This document shows, piece by piece, positions 56,637 through 64,000 of a stretch of 64,000 bases of DNA. The DNA comes from RGIG3009 sp045630285 (lineage in GTDB: Bacteria > Bacillota > Clostridia > Oscillospirales > Acutalibacteraceae). Below the pieces are notes generated by a model. It had not been told where the DNA came from. It ran no database searches and saw only the letters and a list, made by a program, of their open reading frames with translations. A program made the position numbers and the translations under genes. Each line of letters opens with the position of its first letter. The stretch's first letter is position 1. The stretch is taken from contig JAZQSX010000062.1 of the NCBI GenBank assembly GCA_045630285.1, positions 1 to 64,000 of the forward strand, read 5' to 3'.

Positions 56637-57983
56637 TCAACGACTTTCCAGCGGAACGTACAGTCTCGGCTTGACCGACGGTCTGTATGCCGGACGAATG
56701 ATACGCCCACCGGTCAGCAGCTCCTCGATACGGTGAGCACACCAGCCGACGATACGTGCCGTGGCAAACAGCGGTGTGAACAAATCCTCGGAAATACCCA
56801 GCGACCGATACACCAAGCCGGAATACATATCCACGTTGGCGCACAGCGCCTTGTCCAAGCCACGCACCTCTTTGGCAACCGCGGGCGTCAAGCGTTCCAC
56901 GGTATTCAACAGACGAAAATCGTCGCCAAAGCCCTTCTGCTCCGCCATACGCGCCGCCTCTCGCTTGAGGATGACCGCACGGGGGTCGGACAGTGTATAC
57001 ACGGCGTGGCCCATACCGTAGATGAGGCCCGAGCCGTCTCCGGCTTCACGGCGCAGCATCTTGGCGAGATAAGCCGCCACCTCGTCCTCGTCGTTCCAAT
57101 CACGGACGTGCAGCTTGATATCCTCCAGCATTTCCACCACTTTCAGGTTGGCACCGCCGTGACGGTGACCCTTCAAAGCGCCGACGGCCGCCGAGATCGC
57201 CGCATAGGTGTCGGTACCCGACGAGGACAACACACGCGCCGAAAATGCGGAGTTGTTACCGCCGCCATGCTCGGCGTGCAGCAGCAAGCACAGATCCAAC
57301 AGCTGCGCTTCCTCCTTTGTGTACGTCGCATCCGCACGAATCGTGCGCAGGATCGTCTCCGAGGTAGACAGCTCCGGACGCAGCGGGTGGAAATACATAC
57401 TCTCCTTATCGTAATGACGCCGCTTGACCTGATAAGAGTACCCCAGAATGGTCGGCAGCATCGCAATCAATCCCATACACTGACGCAGCACATTTTCCAC
57501 CGCCAGGTCATCCGGATTGTCGTCGTAGGAATACATAACCAGCACCGAACGGGCGATTTTGTTCATAATGTTCGGCGACGGCGCCTTCAGGATCATATCC
57601 TCGGCGAAATACTCCGGAAGCTCACGACTCTCCCCCAACAGCTTTGCAAACTTCTCCGCTTGCTCCACCGTGGGCAACGATCCGAACAGCAGCAAAAACG
57701 CCGCTTCTTCAAAGCCGAAGCGCCCTTGTCCGTAGCTGCCGTTCACCAAGTCGTTAATGTTGTAGCCACGGTAGGTCAGTTCGCCCTCGACCGGCGTTTT
57801 TTCACCTTCGTTAAGCACGTAGCCGTGTACGTTACAAATATTGGTAAGACCCGCCAACACACCGGTGCCGTCTGCATTGCGCAGACCCCGCTTGACATCA
57901 TAATTTGCCAGCTTTTCCGAAGAGATGCGGTTCTTTTCTTTCACCTGCTCGCATAAAGATGTGAATAACTCATTGTTTTGCAT
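56637..57983 (-). CDS. Citrate synthase
   Basis: Si-type citrate synthase of 448 residues, condensing oxaloacetate with acetyl-CoA. The first catalytic His is in LLHAEHGGGNNSAF (near 237), the second in GMGHAVYTLSDPR (near 325), and the catalytic Asp follows in NVDMYSGLVY (near 388). In anaerobes it feeds the oxidative branch towards 2-oxoglutarate and glutamate. AAAGGG lies upstream of the ATG. Expression should be high, because the promoter matches consensus. A 2-methylcitrate synthase is a less likely alternative. Confidence 0.93.
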   Translation of the reverse strand: MQNNELFTSLCEQVKEKNRISSEKLANYDVKRGLRNADGTGVLAGLTNICNVHGYVLNEGEKTPVEGELTYRGYNINDLVNGSYGQGRFGFEEAAFLLLFGSLPTVEQAEKFAKLLGESRELPEYFAEDMILKAPSPNIMNKIARSVLVMYSYDDNPDDLAVENVLRQCMGLIAMLPTILGYSYQVKRRHYDKESMYFHPLRPELSTSETILRTIRADATYTKEEAQLLDLCLLLHAEHGGGNNSAFSARVLSSSGTDTYAAISAAVGALKGHRHGGANLKVVEMLEDIKLHVRDWNDEDEVAAYLAKMLRREAGDGSGLIYGMGHAVYTLSDPRAVILKREAARMAEQKGFGDDFRLLNTVERLTPAVAKEVRGLDKALCANVDMYSGLVYRSLGISEDLFTPLFATARIVGWCAHRIEELLTGGRIIRPAYRPSVKPRLYVPLESR

Positions 57984-58016
57984 AGAGATCGACCCTTTCG
58001 CATGAACGATGACCCC

Positions 58017-58045
58017 ATTATACGCTGTCGTCCTCCCCTTGTCAA
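58017..58045 (-). promoter_or_regulatory. Consensus promoter of citrate synthase
   Basis: Reverse-strand TTGACA (58040-58045), a 17-bp spacer and TATAAT (58017-58022): a perfect sigma-A promoter. The rest of the 193-bp intergenic region is AT-rich and holds no promoter that I can support for the divergent SpoIID gene. Confidence 0.92.
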
Positions 58046-58176
58046 CGCTTCTTTTGCTATTTTTGCAACTCAGTTTAAAATTTCATTCGTTTTTTCTCCA
58101 GGTTTCGGCTGTTTTTACATAAAAATAAACAAATTTTGCAAGTTTTTTGTTTTTTAAAATCAAGGAGGCTGTTACT

Positions 58177-59184
58177 ATGAAATCGTATATGCTGCTGTGT
58201 GGATTGTGCTACGTGCTGCTCCTGGTGGTCGCATTGCCGTCGTTGAAAATTCCGTCAACCATGGCGGACAAGCCCGCTGAAGCACCCCCCTCAACAACCA
58301 CACCGCAGTCACCGACCAACACCCCCACCGATAATAAAGTCACCGCCCCGGAGAAAGACGTGGCGGTGTTCCACGTGTTGGACGCCGGTACGGACGTTGT
58401 TTACACGTTCACCGAGCGGGACTTTTTGATTTACACCGTAGCGGCCGAGCTGCCCGCATCCTACCCGCCGGAAGCACTGAAAGCGCAAGCGGTAGCGGCA
58501 TATACCTATTATACCTACCAAAAAAATCGCCACGCCGCCGGTGTGGACGGTGCTGACTTTTCCGACGTACCGGGAGATTTTCCAAAATCGTACACCGCCG
58601 ATTTTCTGCAATCGTTATGGGGCGATCAGTATGAGATGTATCTGCAAAAAATTGCCGACGCCGTCGATGCGGTGGCGGGCGAGATGATACTATACGACGG
58701 AAAGCCGATTTTCGCCGCCTATCACAGCTGCAACAGCGGTCTGACCGAAACCTCCAAGACGGTGTGGGGCGTGGAGTATCCGTATCTGCAATCCGTAACG
58801 AGCAGCGGTGATCTTCTGTCGCCGAAATACACCTCCACCGTAACCGTTTCGGACAAGGAATTTGCGGCGGCGTTTTCGGGACTGAAGCTGACGGGAAACG
58901 CCGACACGTGGATCGGCGGCAAACCCTCTGTCTCGGCGGCGGGAACGGTGACCGCCATCACGATCGGCGGCAAGCAATTCACCGGACGGGAGGTGCGCTC
59001 AGCACTAGGCTTGCGTTCGGCGTGCTTTACGGTAAAGCACGGTGCGGACGGCTTCACCTTCACGGTGACCGGCTACGGACATGGCGTGGGAATGAGTCAG
59101 TACGGTGCCAAAGAACTGGCCGATCGCGGGTTCACTTATGAAGAAATTTTAAAGCATTACTACACCGGCGTGTCCGTTCAATAA
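58177..59184 (+). CDS. SpoIID/LytB-domain protein
   Basis: Protein of 335 residues with an N-terminal membrane anchor or signal (about 4-22), a Pro/Thr-rich linker and a SpoIID domain: YTVAAELPASYPPEALKAQA (near 96, with the conserved Glu of the lytic transglycosylase), YHSCNSGLTE (near 182) and the C-terminal GYGHGVGMSQYGA (near 302). B. subtilis SpoIID cuts peptidoglycan during engulfment. The ATG has AAGGAGG upstream. The canonical sporulation role is plausible, but vegetative SpoIID homologues also exist. Confidence 0.9.
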   Translation: MKSYMLLCGLCYVLLLVVALPSLKIPSTMADKPAEAPPSTTTPQSPTNTPTDNKVTAPEKDVAVFHVLDAGTDVVYTFTERDFLIYTVAAELPASYPPEALKAQAVAAYTYYTYQKNRHAAGVDGADFSDVPGDFPKSYTADFLQSLWGDQYEMYLQKIADAVDAVAGEMILYDGKPIFAAYHSCNSGLTETSKTVWGVEYPYLQSVTSSGDLLSPKYTSTVTVSDKEFAAAFSGLKLTGNADTWIGGKPSVSAAGTVTAITIGGKQFTGREVRSALGLRSACFTVKHGADGFTFTVTGYGHGVGMSQYGAKELADRGFTYEEILKHYYTGVSVQ

Positions 59185-59199
59185 AAAAGGGGAAAACGA

Positions 59200-59228
59200 T
59201 TGCTTTCTCCTGATGTATACGCTATACT
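59200..59228 (+). promoter_or_regulatory. Promoter of the GH78 gene
   Basis: TTGCTT (59200-59205), a 17-bp spacer and TATACT (59223-59228), 31 bp before the ATG. Confidence 0.6.
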
Positions 59229-59259
59229 GGTGTCAGTAAGACGTAACGGAGGGTGTCGT

Positions 59260-61407
59260 ATGCTTCAGGCAAACTGGATCCGCGCCCCATGGGACATGGG
59301 GTTTTCCGCTCCGCTGTTTCGCAAGACCTTTTCGGTAGACAAAACGATCGTTTCCGCTACTCTGCGTGCCTCGGCACGTGGCGTTTATGAGGCGTTCCTC
59401 GGCGGCAAGCGCATCGGCGAACAGGTGCTGATGCCGGGTTGGACGGTGTTTGAAAAACGCATTTTGATACAGGAATATGACGTCACAGACCTGATCAGCG
59501 AGCAAAACACGCTGGAACTGCGCCTGGCCACCGGTTGGTACACCGGCTTGATCTCCTCCGAGGAGATCGCTTGGCGGCAGTTGCCGGAGGAAGCGAAAAG
59601 CCGCTCTGCTGCTATCATTGCCGAGCTGACGCTCTGCTTTGCCGACGGCAGCTGTGTCGTCATCGGCACCGACGACAGCTGGCTCGTTGCCGAAAGTGAG
59701 CTTTCCTACTGCGATCTGTACAACGGTCTTGTGTACGACGCTACCGTGATACCGACTTTCTCCAAACACGCCGTTATCAGCGAAAACAACGATCTGTCCG
59801 TGCTGACATCGGGTGTCGGCGAGCCGATCCTGCCGCACGAGCGGATCAAGCCGATCGCCATGATCCATACGCCAAACGGCGAAACGGTGCTGGATTTCGG
59901 GCAAAACCTCACCGGTACGGTGGCGCTGTCGTTGACGGCACACGCCGGCGACAAGGTGGCGTTGTCTTTTGCCGAGGTGTTGGACGGCGAGGGTAATTTC
60001 TACAACGCCAATTACCGCACCGCCAAATGTCTGTACGAATACACCTGCCGCGAGGGAGCACAGGAGTTTTTCCCGACACTGACCTTCTACGGCTTCCGTT
60101 ACGTCCGTGTTGACACCTTCCCCGGCGAGGTCGATCCCGCTGCATTTTCAGCGGTGGTTATCCACAGCCGTCTGCGCCGCACAGGCTACCTCGAAACCTC
60201 TGAGCCCTTGCTGAATCAATTGTTCGAAAACATTATCTGGGGACAGCGGGGCAATTACCTCGACGTTCCTACCGATTGCCCGCAGCGTGACGAGCGTCTG
60301 GGCTGGACGGGCGACGCCGAAGTGTTCATCGGGGCGGCGTGCTACAATTTTGATGTGCGGGAGTTCTTCCGTAAATGGCTGATGGATATGCGGGATTCCC
60401 AGAACCCGAACGGCTCGATTCCCGTGGTCATCCCGAACGTCGCCAACGAAGCCGCCGCTGCGTGGAGTGACGCCGTCACGATCATTCCGTGGCATCTCTA
60501 TCAGTTCTACGGCGACAAATCGTTCCTTGAGCTGATGTTCCCCGCTATGAAGCGCTGGGTGGACTACGTCACAAATACGACCCCGTCCTATCCCCTGTGG
60601 ACCGACCACTTCCAATACGGTGACTGGCTGGGTCTGGACGCTCCTTACGGTGAATACCGTGGCGCCAGCCGCGAGGACGTAGTCTCCACCGCTTTTTACG
60701 CCCATTCGACCGAGCTTGTCTGCAAAACGGGTGCTCTGCTCGGCGAGGATGTTTCTCGTTATGAACAGCTGCTCTCTGAGATCAAAGCCGGCTTCAAAGC
60801 TGCCTACGACGGCGATTTCCGCACCCAGACTGAGCACGTGCTGGCTCTGCGTTTTGAACTGACCGACGATCCCGTCGGGACGGCCGAATCACTGGCGGCA
60901 CTGGTTGAAAAGGACGGCGTGCAGCTCAAAACGGGCTTTGTTGGCACGCCGCACATTCTGCACGTGCTCACGCAGTTTGGGTATACCGATCTCGCTTATC
61001 AGCTGTTGCTTCGCCGTGAGTTCCCGTCGTGGCTGTACCCCGTCACGCTCGGAGCGACCACCATGTGGGAGCATTGGGATAACGTTCGTCCCGACGGCAC
61101 GATGTGGTCCACCGATATGAACTCCTTTAACCACTACGCCTACGGCGCTGTGGCGGACTGGATGTACGGCGTTGCCGCCGGTATTCAGCCTGCAAAGATT
61201 GGTTTTGAAGAGGTGCGGTTCTGCCCGCATCCCACCGACCGTTTGGATCACTTTGCCGCGTCGCTGGAGACTGACCATGGCACCGTTTCCTCGCGCTGGT
61301 GGCACGAGGGGGACGTTGTTAAGTACGAATTTACTACCCCGTGTGAAGCCACGGCGGTGATCGGCGACACCGTCTATTCCTTGCAACCCGGCACGCATCG
61401 CTTCTAA
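59260..61407 (+). CDS. Alpha-L-rhamnosidase (GH78)
   Basis: Protein of 715 residues, not exported. N-terminal beta domains precede an (alpha/alpha)6 barrel with the GH78 signature DCPQRDERLGWTGDAE (339-354), which includes the conserved acidic residues; a C-terminal beta domain follows. It should release L-rhamnose from imported glycosides or polysaccharide fragments. The ATG at 59260 has GGAGGG upstream. It has its own promoter. The activity is inferred from the family. Confidence 0.88.
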   Translation: MLQANWIRAPWDMGFSAPLFRKTFSVDKTIVSATLRASARGVYEAFLGGKRIGEQVLMPGWTVFEKRILIQEYDVTDLISEQNTLELRLATGWYTGLISSEEIAWRQLPEEAKSRSAAIIAELTLCFADGSCVVIGTDDSWLVAESELSYCDLYNGLVYDATVIPTFSKHAVISENNDLSVLTSGVGEPILPHERIKPIAMIHTPNGETVLDFGQNLTGTVALSLTAHAGDKVALSFAEVLDGEGNFYNANYRTAKCLYEYTCREGAQEFFPTLTFYGFRYVRVDTFPGEVDPAAFSAVVIHSRLRRTGYLETSEPLLNQLFENIIWGQRGNYLDVPTDCPQRDERLGWTGDAEVFIGAACYNFDVREFFRKWLMDMRDSQNPNGSIPVVIPNVANEAAAAWSDAVTIIPWHLYQFYGDKSFLELMFPAMKRWVDYVTNTTPSYPLWTDHFQYGDWLGLDAPYGEYRGASREDVVSTAFYAHSTELVCKTGALLGEDVSRYEQLLSEIKAGFKAAYDGDFRTQTEHVLALRFELTDDPVGTAESLAALVEKDGVQLKTGFVGTPHILHVLTQFGYTDLAYQLLLRREFPSWLYPVTLGATTMWEHWDNVRPDGTMWSTDMNSFNHYAYGAVADWMYGVAAGIQPAKIGFEEVRFCPHPTDRLDHFAASLETDHGTVSSRWWHEGDVVKYEFTTPCEATAVIGDTVYSLQPGTHRF

Positions 61408-61427
61408 ATACAACAAAAAAGCAAAGG

Positions 61428-61466
61428 ATCTGCGCCCCAAAAGTTAAATACTTTTGGGGCGCAGAT
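61428..61466. terminator. Long hairpin between the GH78 and DeoR genes
   Basis: A 17-bp perfect stem (ATCTGCGCCCCAAAAGT and its complement) with a 5-nt loop. On the reverse strand a run of six T follows after a short gap; on the forward strand there is no T tract. It probably ends the DeoR transcript and stalls the converging one. Confidence 0.75.
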
Positions 61467-61494
61467 TAGTAAATACAGGTACGTTTTTATACTT

Positions 61495-62244
61495 TTAATT
61501 TTCATCGCCTACGCATATCCAGTTACATCGGCCCTTTAACGCTTCAGGGCAGCTCATGCCGCTGATAACATAATCGGTCTCTTCAATGGTTGCGACGGGG
61601 AAGGTTGCGGTTTTTCCGTATTTGGAACTATCCAATAACAGTACTTTTTTGCGGGCGCAACGAAGCATTTCCCGACGCAGGTACGTCTCCTCCTCCGAAT
61701 AATCGGTAATCTCTCCCTGTTCATTTAGACAAGAGACAGAATAAAAAAGAATGTCCGCGCGAAGCGCCGCTATATATTGCTCTGCCGCCCGCCCTACAAA
61801 ACACATAGAATCGGTGAGCAGATCACCGCCGGTGCATTTGGCAGGCACCTTTAATTCCTGCATCAGGCTCAGAGCCGCCAGTCCGTTTGAAATCACCGTT
61901 ACCTTACGCCCTTGAAGCAAAGGAATTAGATTGAGGGCGGTTGTGGAAGCGTCAACAAAAAGCACAGCACCTTCAGGAATCAGCTCGACCGCTTTTTGGG
62001 CGATCGCCCGTTTTTCCGGTTGCATAGAGTTCTTACGAAAACCGAGAGGGCGGAACAACTCGTCCTCCACCAACATAGCCCCTCCATGACTACGCCGAAT
62101 CAATCCTTCGCGTTCCAAGACCGTAAGATCCCGTCGGATGGTTGGCTCACTGGCGAACAGGACAGAACAGAGCTCACGCACGCTGGCAAATTTCCGTTTT
62201 TTTAATAGTTCGATGATTGTTTCCTTACGCTCTTCCTTGAACAT
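61495..62244 (-). CDS. DeoR-family transcriptional regulator
   Basis: Protein of 249 residues: an N-terminal helix-turn-helix (SVRELCSVLFASEPTIRRDLTVLEREGLIRRSHGG region, residues 21-55) and a sugar-phosphate-binding DeoRC domain (FVDASTTALNLIPLL near 95). DeoR regulators usually repress sugar genes and respond to phosphorylated sugars. The ATG at 62244 gives the standard family start; an earlier in-frame ATG would add 24 unusual residues. It is divergent from the HAD phosphatase gene, with an inverted repeat between them. Confidence 0.9.
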   Translation of the reverse strand: MFKEERKETIIELLKKRKFASVRELCSVLFASEPTIRRDLTVLEREGLIRRSHGGAMLVEDELFRPLGFRKNSMQPEKRAIAQKAVELIPEGAVLFVDASTTALNLIPLLQGRKVTVISNGLAALSLMQELKVPAKCTGGDLLTDSMCFVGRAAEQYIAALRADILFYSVSCLNEQGEITDYSEEETYLRREMLRCARKKVLLLDSSKYGKTATFPVATIEETDYVISGMSCPEALKGRCNWICVGDEN

Positions 62245-62278
62245 AAACGCCTTCACCTTTGATTGAATTTGATCGATA

Positions 62279-62313
62279 ATCGTTTTTGCCGCCATATATT
62301 GACTGAAAACGAT
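62279..62313. promoter_or_regulatory. Inverted repeat between the DeoR and HAD genes, candidate operator
   Basis: ATCGTTTT (62279-62286) and AAAACGAT (62306-62313) form a perfect 8-bp inverted repeat with a 19-bp spacer, spanning the -35 of the HAD promoter. DeoR regulators often bind such separated half-sites. Confidence 0.5.
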
Positions 62314-62327
62314 CACAGTGCTATTCT
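62299..62327 (+). promoter_or_regulatory. Promoter of the HAD phosphatase gene
   Basis: TTGACT (62299-62304), a 17-bp spacer and TATTCT (62322-62327), 41 bp before the ATG. Confidence 0.65.
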
Positions 62328-62367
62328 AAAACCAAAGTGATTCTTTGTCAATGGGAGGAAAACGAAG

Positions 62368-63090
62368 ATGAGTAAGATCAAGGTGGTCGCATTCGATCTT
62401 GATGGCACACTTACGCAGCACAAATCCAAGCTTTCCGAGGAGACCCGAAAGATGCTGGATTGCTTAGGAGCACGTTACAAACTGATTATGGTGGGCGCAG
62501 GAGTCTGCAATCGCATCTTTGAGCAAATGAACCGTTATCCCATTGATATTATAGGAAATTACGGAATGCAGTATGCCGTATATGATCACGAGACAGCTTC
62601 CTTGCGTTTTATCCGCGATGAAAAATATGCTTGTGATCGGGAACGTGTGGCGAAAACCGTCGCTGAGCTGAGAAAAAAATACGGCTGGCTCGAATTCAAA
62701 GGCGAGGGTGTGGAATTTCATGCGTCGGGCGCGGTAACTATTCCCATCTTAGGCACCGATACCGATCTGTCTGACAAACTGGTATACGATCCGGACCGTA
62801 AGAAAAGGCGAGCCATCTACGAGGAGGTTTGCGCGACGTTCCCTGAATATAATGTTTTTGTGGGCGGCTCTTCGTCTTTTGATATGGTACCAAAACCCTT
62901 TAACAAGTTCTATGCTTTGGAGCTTTTTGCAAAAGAGTACGGATTTTCCTATGATGAAATTGCGTATGTCGGAGATGATTACGGTCCCGGTGGCAATGAT
63001 GAATCTGTTTATCAATCGGATATCCCGTTTTTCTGTGTCGATAATTACCGTGAAGTCGCAAACGTGCTGAAGCCCCTTCTCAACGGTTGA
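62368..63090 (+). CDS. HAD-superfamily phosphatase (class IIB)
   Basis: Protein of 240 residues with HAD motif I DLDGTLT (near residue 9), a Lys in the motif III region, and motif IV GDDYGPGGNDESVY (near 208). The cap between the motifs is of the class IIB type seen in phosphomannomutase-like and Cof-type sugar phosphatases. GGGAGG lies upstream of the ATG. Pairing with a DeoR regulator suggests a sugar-phosphate substrate. By eye the gene is more AT-rich than its neighbours, so transfer is possible. Substrate unknown. Confidence 0.85.
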   Translation: MSKIKVVAFDLDGTLTQHKSKLSEETRKMLDCLGARYKLIMVGAGVCNRIFEQMNRYPIDIIGNYGMQYAVYDHETASLRFIRDEKYACDRERVAKTVAELRKKYGWLEFKGEGVEFHASGAVTIPILGTDTDLSDKLVYDPDRKKRRAIYEEVCATFPEYNVFVGGSSSFDMVPKPFNKFYALELFAKEYGFSYDEIAYVGDDYGPGGNDESVYQSDIPFFCVDNYREVANVLKPLLNG

Positions 63091-63132
63091 TACACCCGTA
63101 TCACACCGACACCTGTGAACCTATCCCGATAC

Positions 63133-63170
63133 AAAAAAGGAGAAGACTTGTACAAGTCTTCTCCTTTTTT
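63133..63170. terminator. Bidirectional terminator between the HAD gene and pduL
   Basis: A perfect 38-base palindrome (arm AAAAAAGGAGAAGACTT, centre GTAC) flanked by A and T tracts. Confidence 0.93.
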
Positions 63171-63179
63171 TTGTCGTGT

Positions 63180-63755
63180 TTATTTAATGAGCGTGCCCAT
63201 GGTGCCGGGACCGGCGCAGGCGGCGTTGGACTCATCGGTATCGATGTCCATGGCGAGCGCAAACTTCTCGCTGACACGAACGACCACGTCACCGAAGGTG
63301 AGCGCGCGACCGTCGGTCTCGACCTGTACGCTGACAACGTCCTTGTCCTTCACATCGTACTCAGCAGCATCGGCGGGGGTCATATGGATGTGGCGCTTGG
63401 CAGCGATAACGCCTTCCGCCAGCTCCACTTCACCGCAGGGGCCAACCAGCTTGCAAGCGCCCGAGCCGGCGATATCACCCGACTCACGGATCGGTGCGGC
63501 AACACCGATAGAGCGTGCGTCGGTCAGCGAGATCTCAACCTGCGAAGCGGGGCGCGTGGGACCCAGAATGCTGACGCCGGCAAGCGTCTTCTTGGGGCCA
63601 ACAACGTCAACGCGCTCGGTGCAGGCGAACTGACCGGGCTGAGAAAGATCCTTCTTGCTGGTCAACTCATACCCCTTGCCGAACAGAATGTCCAGATCCT
63701 CACGGCTCAGATGAACGTGACGGGCGGAGGTTTCCACCATAATTTGTTTTGCCAT
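63180..63755 (-). CDS. pduL: Phosphate propanoyltransferase/phosphotransacetylase (PduL family)
   Basis: Protein of 191 residues with the two His-containing metal motifs of PduL, SARHVHLSREDLD (near 10) and AAKRHIHMTPADA (near 118). It interconverts acyl-CoA and acyl phosphate. No encapsulation peptide precedes the domain and no microcompartment genes are nearby, so it is probably the housekeeping phosphotransacetylase turning PFOR-derived acetyl-CoA into acetyl phosphate. AGAGGTG lies upstream of the ATG. Acetate kinase is not in the window. Confidence 0.92.
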   Translation of the reverse strand: MAKQIMVETSARHVHLSREDLDILFGKGYELTSKKDLSQPGQFACTERVDVVGPKKTLAGVSILGPTRPASQVEISLTDARSIGVAAPIRESGDIAGSGACKLVGPCGEVELAEGVIAAKRHIHMTPADAAEYDVKDKDVVSVQVETDGRALTFGDVVVRVSEKFALAMDIDTDESNAACAGPGTMGTLIK

Positions 63756-63791
63756 ACTACAAACACCTCTTTGGTTTTATTGTCATCTAAG

Positions 63792-63820
63792 AGAGTATCA
63801 CTTTTGGCGAGATTTGTCAA
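63792..63820 (-). promoter_or_regulatory. Promoter of pduL
   Basis: Reverse-strand TTGACA (63815-63820), a 17-bp spacer and TACTCT (63792-63797), 37 bp before the start codon. Confidence 0.7.
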
Positions 63821-63835
63821 GGAAAAGGAACCCCC

Positions 63836-63850
63836 CGACACAATGTGTCG
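63836..63850. repeat. 15-bp perfect palindrome between tRNA-Arg and pduL
   Basis: CGACACA-A-TGTGTCG lies 8 bases after the tRNA 3' end (transcribed on the reverse strand) and upstream of the pduL -35. It may be a weak terminator hairpin for the tRNA (only interrupted T residues follow) or an operator of pduL. Confidence 0.45.
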
Positions 63851-63857
63851 TGCGTTT

Positions 63858-63932
63858 TGGCACCCCCAACAGGAATCGAACCTGTAACGGCCCCTTAGGA
63901 GGGGGCTGTTATATCCATTTAACTATGGGGGC
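63858..63932 (-). tRNA. tRNA-Arg (anticodon CCU), CCA encoded
   Basis: The reverse strand folds as a full cloverleaf: acceptor GCCCCCA with TGGGGGT (first pair G-U), D arm GTTAAATGGATATAAC, anticodon stem GCCCC/GGGGC with loop CTCCTAA (anticodon CCT, reading AGG), T arm ACAGG-TTCGATT-CCTGT, discriminator G and an encoded CCA. Confidence 0.95.
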
Positions 63933-64000
63933 ATATTGGGTTTGCTGACTTAGGGGGGCTGTTCATGCGAGCGTCGCTCGCATCAAGGTTCCGGGGTACC

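Noticed and set aside
58046..58176. Sporulation sigma-E promoter for the SpoIID-type gene
   Set aside because: The AT-rich leader has only loose matches to the CATACANT -10 and no proper -35 at the right distance.
63964..64000. Hairpin ATGCGAGC/GCTCGCAT at the right edge as an attachment site next to tRNA-Arg
   Set aside because: It lies outside the tRNA and has no repeat of the tRNA 3' end nearby; the window ends too soon to judge integration.

Overview
The window looks like a chromosomal segment of a strictly anaerobic, Gram-positive Firmicute of class Clostridia, most like the Oscillospirales/Ruminococcaceae. The evidence is a pyruvate:ferredoxin oxidoreductase, a PduL-type phosphotransacylase, a MurE with the meso-diaminopimelate motif DNPR, CwlD- and SpoIID-type proteins, strong AGGAGG ribosome sites with frequent GTG and TTG starts, and sigma-A promoters. 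GC content is high by eye (not computed). I see no rRNA, CRISPR array, insertion sequence or prophage. There is one tRNA gene, Arg(CCU), near the right edge.

Layout. 0-15 kb: pyruvate:ferredoxin oxidoreductase; a CBS/CorC protein; a cell-wall-anchored GH16 glycanase; a copper ATPase joined in frame to a CopZ-like chaperone; a zinc/manganese ABC transporter operon (permease, ATPase, His-rich binding lipoprotein); and a forward operon holB-ricT-rmuC. 15-22 kb: a reverse-strand amino-sugar operon nagB-nagA, three different Gfo/Idh/MocA oxidoreductases and a cytoplasmic GH20 enzyme. 22-26.6 kb: pth-mfd and a ComEA-like protein, forward. 26.6-41.2 kb: a reverse-strand division and cell wall (dcw) cluster transcribed mraZ-rsmH-ftsL-PBP(PASTA)-PBP-murE-mraY-ftsW-murG-murA-ftsQ-ftsZ. 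murD, murF, murC, murB and ftsA are not in it. 41-48 kb: an AEC transporter, a small membrane protein behind a LexA-like box, and an operon of two M16 peptidase-family proteins, lgt and folD. 47-52 kb: an FtsX-type permease with its adaptor, and the operon membrane protein-cwlD-radA. 52-64 kb: GH5-like and GH78 glycosidases, GAPDH, a membrane protein with an acidic tail, citrate synthase, SpoIID, a divergent DeoR regulator/HAD phosphatase pair, pduL and tRNA-Arg.

How the parts fit. PFOR, GAPDH, citrate synthase and PduL belong to fermentative central metabolism. The nag/GH20/Gfo operon and the GH16, GH5-like and GH78 enzymes point to glycan feeding. The cytoplasmic location of most of these enzymes implies import of oligosaccharides by transporters outside the window.

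Most notable observations: (1) a 7-A run near the 3' end of copA joins it in frame to copZ, while the neighbouring frame ends in a TGA overlapping the copZ ATG, so this is slippage, true fusion or a one-base error; (2) a near-consensus LexA box, with a weaker second one, on the promoter of an unknown 113-residue membrane protein beside the division cluster; (3) four phased MraZ boxes plus three DnaA-box-like repeats in the mraZ leader; (4) three Gfo/Idh oxidoreductases with an amino-sugar pathway and a GH20 enzyme, suggesting redox-assisted glycan breakdown; (5) an unassigned pair of identical palindromes 30 bp apart inside that operon.
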